NCBI GenBank assembly: GCA_963776935.1
Contig: CAVZOP010000006.1
Coordinates: 248,001-312,000, forward strand
Origin: JALOLG01 sp963776935
GTDB taxonomy: Bacteria; Actinomycetota; Acidimicrobiia; Acidimicrobiales; Ilumatobacteraceae
Reading direction: 5' to 3'
Length of the DNA stretch: 64,000 nucleotides
This document shows, one piece after another, positions 53,932-60,873 of the stretch. The notes under the pieces are model-generated. The model was not told where the DNA came from and made no database searches. It saw nothing but the letters and a program-made list of their open reading frames with translations. The translations under genes were made by a program, and so were the position numbers. Each line of letters begins with the position of its first letter. Positions within the stretch are counted from its first letter, which is position 1.

Positions 53932-56217
53932 ATGAAGGTTCTGTGCCTGGGGGGTGGTCCGGCCGGCCTCTATTTCGCGATCTCGATGAAGCTGCGCGAT
54001 CCCGCCCATCAGGTGACGCTGCTCGAGCGCAACGCCTGCGACGCCACGTTCGGGTGGGGCGTCGTGCTGTCGGACGACGCGCTCAGCAACATGGAGCGCA
54101 ACGATCCGAAGAGCACCGCCGCGATCCGCGAGCACTTCGCCTACTGGGACGACATCGCCGTGATCCACCACGGCCAGCGAACCGTGTCGGGTGGTCACGG
54201 CTTCGCGGGCATCGGCCGGATGCTGATGCTCCGACTCCTGCAGGACCGGGCCCGCGAGCTGGGCGTCGACATGCGGTTCCAGACCCCGTTCACGTCGGCC
54301 GAGCAGTACCGCCACGACTACGACCTCGTCGTGGCGTGCGACGGCATCAACTCACTCGTGCGCCAGGAGTACCGCGACGTGTTCCGCCCCGACGTCGACA
54401 ACCGTCTGTGCAAGTTCATCTGGCTCGGTACGCACCAGAAGTTCGACGACGCGTTCACGTTCATCTTCGAAGAGACCGAGCACGGCTGGATGTGGATCCA
54501 CGCCTACCAGTTCGACACCGACACGGCGACGGTGATCGTCGAGTGCACGCAGCAGACGTGGGACGCGTGGGGCTTCGAGCACATGTCGAAGGAGGAGACG
54601 ATCGCCACGTGCGAGCGTGTCTTCGCCGAACATCTCGGCGGGCACTCGCTGATGTCGAATGCGACCCACCTGCGCGGCTCGGCGGTGTGGATGAACTTCC
54701 CGCGGGTGATCTGCGAGCAGTGGCATCACGAGAACGTGGTGCTGATGGGCGACGCCGCGGCGACGGCGCACTTCTCGGTCGGCTCCGGCTCTCGGCTGGC
54801 GTTCGACAGCGCGATCGCGCTCGCCGACTACCTGCACAGCGAGCCGACGATGGAAGCCGCGTTCGAGCGTTACCAGGAAGAGCGGCGCATCGAGGTCCTC
54901 CGTCTGCAGTCGGCGGCGCGCAACAGCCTCGAGTGGTTCGAGCAGGTCGAGCGCTATCTCGACCTCGACCCGGTGCAGTTCAACTACTCGCTGCTCACCC
55001 GATCGCAGCGGATCTCGCACGAGAACCTGCGGCTGCGCGATCCGGAGTGGCTGCGGTCGGCGGAGGACTGGTTCCAGGAGCAAGCCGGCGGCAAGCCGGG
55101 GCGGGCGCCGATGTTCGCGCCGTTCCGCCTCCGTGGTCTCGAGCTCGACAACCGTGTCGTCGTGTCGCCGATGGCGCAGTACAAGGCGATCGACGGTTGC
55201 CCCACCGACTGGCACTTCGTCCACTACGCCGAACGGGCCAAGGGCGGTGCCGGTCTGGTCTACACCGAGATGACATGCGTGTCGCCGGAAGGTCGCATCA
55301 CGCCCGGCTGCACCGGCCTGTACGCGCCCGAGCACGAGGCGGCGTGGGCGCGGCTCACCGACTTCGTCCATGCCGAGACCAACGCCAAGATCTGCTGCCA
55401 GGTCGGGCACTCGGGCCGCAAGGGTTCGACGCAGCTCGGTTGGGAGCAGATCGACACGCCGCTGCTCGACGGCAACTGGGCGGTGATGTCGGCCTCGGCC
55501 ATCCCGTGGTCGCCGCTGAGCGCGATCCCCAAGGAGATGGACCGGGCCGACATGGATGCGGTGACGGCGCAGTTCGTGGCGTCGACCCAGATGGTGCAGC
55601 GCGCCGGCTTCGACATGATCGAACTGCACGCCGCCCACGGCTACCTGATCTCGTCGTTCATCTCGCCGCTGTCCAACCAGCGCCACGACGAGTACGGCGG
55701 CGACCTCGACGGTCGGATGCGGTTCCCACTCGAGGTCTTCGACGCGATGCGTGCGGTCTGGCCCGACGACAAGCCGATGTCGGTCAGGATCTCGGCCAAC
55801 GATTGGGTGGGCGACGACGGCGTCACGCCTGACGAGGCAGTGGAGATCGCCCGGCTGTTCTCGCGGGCCGGCGCCGACATCATCGACGTGTCGGCCGGAC
55901 AGACCTCGATCGACGCCCAACCGGTGTACGGGCGGATGTTCCAGACGCCGTTCTCCGACCGGATTCGCAACGAAGCGGGTATCGCCACGATGGCGGTCGG
56001 CAACATCTACGAGCCCGACCATGCCAACTCGATCCTGATGGCGGGTCGCGCCGACCTGGTCTGTCTCGCCCGCCCGCACCTCGCCGATCCGTACTGGACG
56101 CTGCGGGCCGCGCTGGCGTTGGGCGACGACGACGTGGAGTGGCCGCTGCCCTATCTGCAGGGCCGCGACCAGGCGCTCCGCCTGGCCGCGCGAGCACAGG
56201 AAGTGATCCGCGCGTGA
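53932..56217 (+). CDS. Bifunctional 2-aminobenzoyl-CoA monooxygenase/reductase (salicylyl-CoA 5-hydroxylase-type)
   Basis: A 761-aa natural fusion. Residues 1-~380 are a PHBH-type flavin monooxygenase: GGGPAGLYFAISMKLRDP (FAD dinucleotide fold), FGWGVVLSDDAL, and VVLMGDAAATAHFSVGSG near residue 270. Residues ~390-750 are an Old Yellow Enzyme-like reductase: MFAPFRLRGLELDNRVVVSP, CQVGHSGRKGS, IELHAAHGYLISSFISPLSN and AVGNIYEPDHANSILMAGRAD. This two-domain arrangement is that of the Azoarcus enzyme that hydroxylates and reduces 2-aminobenzoyl-CoA; annotation pipelines call relatives salicylyl-CoA 5-hydroxylase. The CoA-ligase, SDR and RidA genes downstream support aminobenzoate. The stop overlaps the SDR start. 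Confidence 0.88.
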   Translation: MKVLCLGGGPAGLYFAISMKLRDPAHQVTLLERNACDATFGWGVVLSDDALSNMERNDPKSTAAIREHFAYWDDIAVIHHGQRTVSGGHGFAGIGRMLMLRLLQDRARELGVDMRFQTPFTSAEQYRHDYDLVVACDGINSLVRQEYRDVFRPDVDNRLCKFIWLGTHQKFDDAFTFIFEETEHGWMWIHAYQFDTDTATVIVECTQQTWDAWGFEHMSKEETIATCERVFAEHLGGHSLMSNATHLRGSAVWMNFPRVICEQWHHENVVLMGDAAATAHFSVGSGSRLAFDSAIALADYLHSEPTMEAAFERYQEERRIEVLRLQSAARNSLEWFEQVERYLDLDPVQFNYSLLTRSQRISHENLRLRDPEWLRSAEDWFQEQAGGKPGRAPMFAPFRLRGLELDNRVVVSPMAQYKAIDGCPTDWHFVHYAERAKGGAGLVYTEMTCVSPEGRITPGCTGLYAPEHEAAWARLTDFVHAETNAKICCQVGHSGRKGSTQLGWEQIDTPLLDGNWAVMSASAIPWSPLSAIPKEMDRADMDAVTAQFVASTQMVQRAGFDMIELHAAHGYLISSFISPLSNQRHDEYGGDLDGRMRFPLEVFDAMRAVWPDDKPMSVRISANDWVGDDGVTPDEAVEIARLFSRAGADIIDVSAGQTSIDAQPVYGRMFQTPFSDRIRNEAGIATMAVGNIYEPDHANSILMAGRADLVCLARPHLADPYWTLRAALALGDDDVEWPLPYLQGRDQALRLAARAQEVIRA

Positions 56218-56960
56218 CGCTCGACGCCCGCCGGGTGCTGATCACGGGTGGCGGCACCGGCGTCGGGGCCGACCTGGCGCGGGGGTTCGCCGCGGCCGGC
56301 GCCGCCGTGGTCGTCGTCGGTCGCCGGCGAGAGCCGTTGGACGCCGTGGCGGCCACCGATGCGCGCATCACTCCGATCGTCGGCGACGTCACCGACGAAA
56401 CCGACGTGGCGACGGTGTTCGCCCAGGCCGGGCCGGTCGACATCGTCGTCGCCAACGCGGGCGCCGCGGAGAGCGCCCCATTCATCGGGACGACCTCCGA
56501 TCTCTGGCAGCGGATGCTCGCCGTCAACCTCACGGGCGCCTTCCTCACCCTGCGCGAGGGTCTCCGACAGCTGGAAGGACGCGGCTGGGGCCGACTGATC
56601 ACGGTCGCCTCGACGGCGGGGTTGAAGGGCTACGCGTACGTCTCGGCGTACTCGGCGGCCAAGCACGGTGCGGTCGGCCTGACCAGGGCGGTGGCACAGG
56701 AGGTGGCCGGCTCTGGCATCACCGCCAACGCGCTCTGCCCGGGCTACCTGGACACGGAGATGACGGAACGAACGATCGCCAACATCGTCGAGACGACCGG
56801 GCGCAGCCACGCCGATGCGCTGAAGGCGCTCACCCGCACGAACCCGCAGGGTCGCCTGATCGAGCCCGCCGAGGTCACGGCGGCCGCGCTGTGGCTGTGC
56901 GGCCCCGGATCCGAGGCGATCAACGGGCAGGCGATCGCCATCGCCGGTGGCGAGCTGTGA
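56214..56960 (+). CDS. SDR-family oxidoreductase of the aminobenzoyl-CoA operon
   Basis: A 248-aa short-chain dehydrogenase with cofactor motif TGGGTGVG (residues 12-19), VANAG, catalytic Ser in VASTAG and YSAAK. Arg residues in VVGRRREP after the second strand favour NADP(H). GTG 56214 lies inside the previous stop (GTGA), and its own stop overlaps the MarR start. In the operon it probably acts on a ring-reduced hydroxylated aminobenzoyl-CoA product or a later 3-hydroxyacyl-CoA. The exact step is inferred. Confidence 0.9.
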   Translation: MTLDARRVLITGGGTGVGADLARGFAAAGAAVVVVGRRREPLDAVAATDARITPIVGDVTDETDVATVFAQAGPVDIVVANAGAAESAPFIGTTSDLWQRMLAVNLTGAFLTLREGLRQLEGRGWGRLITVASTAGLKGYAYVSAYSAAKHGAVGLTRAVAQEVAGSGITANALCPGYLDTEMTERTIANIVETTGRSHADALKALTRTNPQGRLIEPAEVTAAALWLCGPGSEAINGQAIAIAGGEL

Positions 56961-57406
56961 CCGATCAGCTGTCGAAGCGGCGGCTGCGTCTGTGGCTCCG
57001 GCTGCTGCGTGTCACCCGGGTCACCGAGGCCCAGCTGCGCGAGTTCCTGCGGGTCGAGCACGGTTCCACGCTGCCGAGGTTCGATGTGCTGGCCGCCCTG
57101 CACCGTTCGAACGTCGACCTGACCATGACCGAGCTGTCGCGGATGCTGCTCGTGTCCAACGGCAACACGACGACGGTGGTCGACCGGCTCGAGAACGACG
57201 GGCTCGTCACCCGCACGCCGTCAGCCGCCGACCGGCGGGTGCTCCACGTCGCCCTCACCGACGCCGGTCGGCGGCACTTCGAGCAGCTCGCCGTCGACCA
57301 CGAGGCCCACGTCGACTCGCTGTTCTCGGGCGTGTCGCCGTCCGATCTCGACGCCCTCGAAGAGCTCCTGCAACGGATGATCCCCACGAAAGGCGGCAAC
57401 CCATGA
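56957..57406 (+). CDS. MarR-family regulator of the aromatic-acid operon
   Basis: A 149-aa MarR protein with winged helix LTMTELSRMLLVSNGNTTTV followed by wing DGLVTRTPSAADRRVLHVAL (DRR motif). GTG 56957 overlaps the SDR stop; its own stop overlaps the 13-codon reading frame. Being inside the operon it controls, it probably autoregulates from the palindrome at 53851-53868, with the CoA thioester made by the downstream ligase as the likely inducer (inference from related systems). Confidence 0.92.
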   Translation: MTDQLSKRRLRLWLRLLRVTRVTEAQLREFLRVEHGSTLPRFDVLAALHRSNVDLTMTELSRMLLVSNGNTTTVVDRLENDGLVTRTPSAADRRVLHVALTDAGRRHFEQLAVDHEAHVDSLFSGVSPSDLDALEELLQRMIPTKGGNP

Positions 57407-57444
57407 CGTCGATGGCTGAGCTCGTACATCGGGGCGACCGATGA
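57403..57444 (+). other. 13-codon reading frame bridging MarR and RidA genes
   Basis: ATG 57403 overlaps the MarR stop (ATGA), encodes MTSMAELVHRGDR, and its TGA overlaps ATG 57441 of the RidA gene (ATGA). The 4-nt overlap on each side is the same junction used between all genes of this operon. It could be a translational-coupling relay or the scar of a deleted gene. No homology can be judged at this length. Confidence 0.4.
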
Positions 57445-57842
57445 GCCCGCACCAGTTCCTCGGTCCCGCCGGCTGGAAGCCGGCACGGGGCTACTCGGAC
57501 GGGGTCGCCGCTTCCGGACGGATGCTGTTCCTCGGCGGCATGATCGGCTGGAACGGCCAGCAGGAGTTCGAGAGCGACGACTTCATCGAGCAGGTGGCGC
57601 AGGCGCTGCGCAACATCGTCGACGTGCTTGCCGAGGGCGACGCCCTTCCTGAGCACCTCGTGCGGCTGACCTGGTACGTGATCGATCGCGATGAGTACGT
57701 CGCACGTCAGAAGGAGCTGGGTCGCGTCTATCGCGAGATCATCGGCAAGCACTTCCCGGCGATGGCGCTGGTGCAGGTGGTGGCGCTCGTCGAGCGGAGG
57801 GCCAAGGTCGAGATCGAAGCCACGGCGGTGGTGCCGCAATGA
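57441..57842 (+). CDS. RidA-family (YjgF/YER057c) enamine/imine deaminase
   Basis: A 133-aa RidA-type protein, homotrimeric by family. Signature regions: YSDGVAASGRMLFLGGMIGWN near the N-terminus, EQVAQALRNIVDVLAEG, LTWYVIDRDEYV, and the C-terminal FPAMALVQVVALVERRAKVEIEATAV. The usual catalytic Arg position is near VERRAKVEIEA. In an aminobenzoyl-CoA pathway it would hydrolyse an enamine/imine formed after ring reduction, releasing ammonia, as for the RidA-like proteins of the Azoarcus pathway. The stop overlaps the ligase start (ATGA). Confidence 0.92.
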   Translation: MSPHQFLGPAGWKPARGYSDGVAASGRMLFLGGMIGWNGQQEFESDDFIEQVAQALRNIVDVLAEGDALPEHLVRLTWYVIDRDEYVARQKELGRVYREIIGKHFPAMALVQVVALVERRAKVEIEATAVVPQ

Positions 57843-59461
57843 AGCTCGGGGCGTCAGCTCATGTCGACACGTTCGCTCGCGACAACCTGCCGCCGTTCGA
57901 CGAGTGGCCCGAGCTGTTGCTCGACGGCTTCGACTACCCCGAGCGTCTCAACGCCGCGGTCGAGCTGACCGATCGCTTGGTCGAGCAGGGCCTCGGCGAT
58001 CACACCGCGCTGATCGGCAACGGGCGGCGACGCACCTACAAGGAGCTCTCCGACTGGACCAACCGCCTGGCCCACACGCTCACCGAGGACTACGGCGTGC
58101 TGCCCGGTCACCGCGTGCTCATCCGGTCGGCCAACAACCCGGCGATGGTCGCGTGTTGGTTGGCAGCGACGAAGGCCGGCGCCGTGGTCGTGAACACGAT
58201 GCCGATGCTGCGGGCCGGCGAGCTGGCGCAGATCGTCGACAAGGCCGAGGTCGGCATCGCGTTGTGCGATACGCGACTGATGGACGAGCTGGTCGCGTGC
58301 GCCAAGGAGAGCCGGTTCCTCACGAAGGTGATCGGGTTCGACGGCACGGCCAACCACGATGCCGAGCTCGATCGGGCGGCGCTCGACAAGCCGGTGCGGT
58401 ACGACGCCGTGGCAACCGGCCGCGACGACGTCGCGCTGCTCGGATTCACGTCGGGGACGACGGGGGAACCGAAGGCGACGATGCACTTCCATCGCGACCT
58501 GTTGATCATCGCCGACAGCTATGCGAACGACGTACTCGGTGTGACCCCCGACGACGTGTTCGTCGGCTCGCCACCGCTCGCGTTCACGTTCGGTCTCGGC
58601 GGTCTTGCGGTGTTCCCGCTGCGGTTCGGTGCCGCGGCGACGCTCCTCGAGAACGCGACGCCACCGAACATGATCGACATCATCCAGACCTACAAAGCGA
58701 CGGTGTGCTTCACGGCTCCCACCGCCTATCGGGCGATGCTGGCGGCGATGGACGAGGGTGCGGACCTGTCGTCGTTGCGCGCCGCCGTGTCGGCCGGCGA
58801 GACGCTCCCGGCTCCGGTCTACGAGGCGTGGATGGAGAAGACGGGCAAGCCGATGCTCGACGGGATCGGCGCCACCGAGCTGTTGCACATCTTCATCTCC
58901 AACCGGTTCGGCGACTCCAAGCCGGCGTGCACCGGTACGCCGGTTCGTGGCTACGTGGCCAGGGTCGTCGACGACGAGATGCAGGAGGTGCCGCGCAACA
59001 CCGTTGGCCGGTTGGCCGTGCGCGGTCCCACCGGATGTCGCTACCTCGCCGATGATCGTCAGCGCGTGTACGTGCGTGACGGCTGGAACCTGACCGGTGA
59101 CTCGTTCGTGCAGGACGACGACGGCTACTTCCACTTCGCGGCCCGGTCCGACGACATGATCATCTCGGGCGGCTACAACATCGCCGGGCCCGAGGTCGAA
59201 GCGACGCTGTTGTCACACGCCGATGTCGTCGAGTGCGCCGTGATCGGTGTGCCGGACGAGGCCCGTGGTCAGATCGTACAAGCGCACGTGGTGCTCGCCG
59301 ACGGTGTCGATGCCTCGGAGGCCACGATCGTGGCGTTGCAGGAGCACGTGAAGGCGGCGATCGCGCCCTACAAGTACCCGCGGTCGATCGTGTTCACCGA
59401 TGGCCTGCCCAAGACGCAGACGGGCAAGATCCAGCGTTTCCGCCTGCGCCAACGGTCGTGA
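57839..59461 (+). CDS. 2-aminobenzoate-CoA ligase (benzoate-CoA ligase family)
   Basis: A 540-aa AMP-forming ligase that would activate 2-aminobenzoate (anthranilate) with ATP and CoA. The N-terminal SAHVDTFARDNLPPFDEWPE is a hallmark I associate with 2-aminobenzoate-CoA ligases. Adenylation motifs: FTSGTTGEPKATMH (residues ~202-215), SAGETLPAPVYEAW, DGIGATELLHIFISN, DGWNLTGDSFVQDDDGYFHF, and C-terminal catalytic Lys in PKTQTGKIQRFRLR (~523). It is the last gene of the operon and supplies the CoA ester used by the first gene's product. Benzoate or salicylate remain alternative substrates. Confidence 0.9.
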   Translation: MKLGASAHVDTFARDNLPPFDEWPELLLDGFDYPERLNAAVELTDRLVEQGLGDHTALIGNGRRRTYKELSDWTNRLAHTLTEDYGVLPGHRVLIRSANNPAMVACWLAATKAGAVVVNTMPMLRAGELAQIVDKAEVGIALCDTRLMDELVACAKESRFLTKVIGFDGTANHDAELDRAALDKPVRYDAVATGRDDVALLGFTSGTTGEPKATMHFHRDLLIIADSYANDVLGVTPDDVFVGSPPLAFTFGLGGLAVFPLRFGAAATLLENATPPNMIDIIQTYKATVCFTAPTAYRAMLAAMDEGADLSSLRAAVSAGETLPAPVYEAWMEKTGKPMLDGIGATELLHIFISNRFGDSKPACTGTPVRGYVARVVDDEMQEVPRNTVGRLAVRGPTGCRYLADDRQRVYVRDGWNLTGDSFVQDDDGYFHFAARSDDMIISGGYNIAGPEVEATLLSHADVVECAVIGVPDEARGQIVQAHVVLADGVDASEATIVALQEHVKAAIAPYKYPRSIVFTDGLPKTQTGKIQRFRLRQRS

Positions 59462-59467
59462 CGGCGA

Positions 59468-60304
59468 TCAGTGCTCGAGCCGGTCAAGGTCGGATGCGAC
59501 GAGCACCGGGCCGGTGTACCCACTCGCCGTGACGTCGTCGATGTAGCGCTGTCGGACCGTTTCGGTGTCCGGGGCCGGGATCGCGTGCGTGAGCACGAGC
59601 CGTCCGACGCCGGCCGATCGGGCGAGCTCACCGACCGCTGACGCGCTCGCGTTCCATTCGAGCACCGCGGGCCGCACCGAGTCTCCCAGCAGCGCTTCGT
59701 GGACGAGCACGTCGGCTCCTTCGGCGAGCAGGCGCATCCCGTCGCACACGGCGGTGTCGCCGCTGATCGCAACGCGTAGCTCGCCGTGACGCACGCGGTA
59801 GCCCACCGCCGGCGCAACCGGGTGATGGTCGACGAGTGCCGTGTCAACCGTCCACGGACCGCCGGAGTACACCGTGGTGACGGTCGATGCGGCGTCGAAC
59901 GGGTGGACGGCGATAGCAGGTCGCGAACCGGAGGATGGGCGAGCTTGCCCGTGGAACGACTGGTCGTCGTATGCGTCGAGGCAGTGTTCGGCGTAACGCG
60001 CTGCCGGGCCGTGGGGGGCGATGACGGTCAACGGCGACGTGGCCCCGCCGACCCACCGAGCGATGGCGAGAGTCGCCAGATCGCTGACGTGGTCGGAGTG
60101 GTGGTGCGTGATGAACACCGCGTCGAGGCGGGCGAGGTCGAGTCCAGCTTCCAAGCTCCGATGGGTCGCCGCCCGCCCACAGTCGACGAGCACCCAGCGG
60201 TCGTCGTCGGTCACGGCCACCGCCGAACCGGCGCGCGCCGGGTCGGGGTTCGGCGTGCCAGTGCCGAGCATGACGATCGCGACCATCGCCACAGTCTGCG
60301 ACAT
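59468..60304 (-). CDS. MBL-fold hydrolase (RNase Z/ElaC-like)
   Basis: A 278-aa metallo-beta-lactamase-fold protein starting VMLGTGTPNPDPARAGSAV, with HHHSDHVSDL as the HxHxDH zinc motif, DTAVCDG, LVHEALLGD and a C-terminal His in LVLTHAIPAPD. ATG 60304 or ATG 60286 are equally possible starts. The compact layout with GTGTPNP resembles RNase Z/arylsulfatase-like MBL enzymes, but the RNase Z exosite arm is not evident, so a phosphodiesterase, arylsulfatase or lactonase role is as likely. It is convergent with the ligase gene (6-nt gap). Confidence 0.85.
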   Translation of the reverse strand: MSQTVAMVAIVMLGTGTPNPDPARAGSAVAVTDDDRWVLVDCGRAATHRSLEAGLDLARLDAVFITHHHSDHVSDLATLAIARWVGGATSPLTVIAPHGPAARYAEHCLDAYDDQSFHGQARPSSGSRPAIAVHPFDAASTVTTVYSGGPWTVDTALVDHHPVAPAVGYRVRHGELRVAISGDTAVCDGMRLLAEGADVLVHEALLGDSVRPAVLEWNASASAVGELARSAGVGRLVLTHAIPAPDTETVRQRYIDDVTASGYTGPVLVASDLDRLEH

Positions 60305-60380
60305 TCGATGCCACCCGTACCCAACCTCCGGCAGCACACCGGTCATGAGATCATGAAGCACCAAGAACGGCGAGGTGGTC

Positions 60381-60785
60381 GTGGTACGTCAATCAGCTCC
60401 ATCTGCGATCGTGCCACTCGTCGTCGCGACCGTGCTCGGCGCCGGGTGTGGCGACGACACGGGCAACGGGTCGACGGCTGAGGCGACGATGCCGAGTGTC
60501 GAGACGGCACCCCTCCCCCGTTCTGTCTGCCTCAGATTGCCCGTCGGCTCATCTGGAGCAGACAGAACGATGAGCGCGCAGGCCGCCGACTCGCTCGATG
60601 AGCTCCCGGGGAGCATCGACGAGGTCTTGGACCGCCTGGAGCGCCAGGTCGGCGCCGAGCGGGTGGATGTCCGCTACGACCCCGACTTCGGCTACCCCCT
60701 GTCCGTACGCGCCGACCGGGACCTCAACGCGGTCGACGACGAGCTCGAGTTCCGGATCTCCGACGTCACCGTCACGACGACGTAA
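60381..60785 (+). CDS. Small lipoprotein with DUF6174-like C-terminal half
   Basis: A 134-aa predicted lipoprotein: hydrophobic segment VPLVVATVLGAGC with lipobox-like GAGC near residue 23, then a low-complexity linker. GTG 60381 (GGCGAGG upstream) is preferred over GTG 60375. The end (RVDVRYDPDFGYPLSVRADRD, DELEFRISDVTV) matches what I remember of the C-terminal half of DUF6174; the preceding half of that domain is shortened (only SVCLRLPVGSSG in place of the YTY...C...C part), so this is likely a degenerate family member or carries an internal deletion. Function unknown. Confidence 0.7.
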   Translation: MVRQSAPSAIVPLVVATVLGAGCGDDTGNGSTAEATMPSVETAPLPRSVCLRLPVGSSGADRTMSAQAADSLDELPGSIDEVLDRLERQVGAERVDVRYDPDFGYPLSVRADRDLNAVDDELEFRISDVTVTTT

Positions 60786-60873
60786 CCATGGCGGGACCGC
60801 CGCCGCAGCATCGCGTCGCGGCCGGGAATCTTCACCCGACCAGGGCTCGGGCCTCCTGTGGAACGATGACCAC

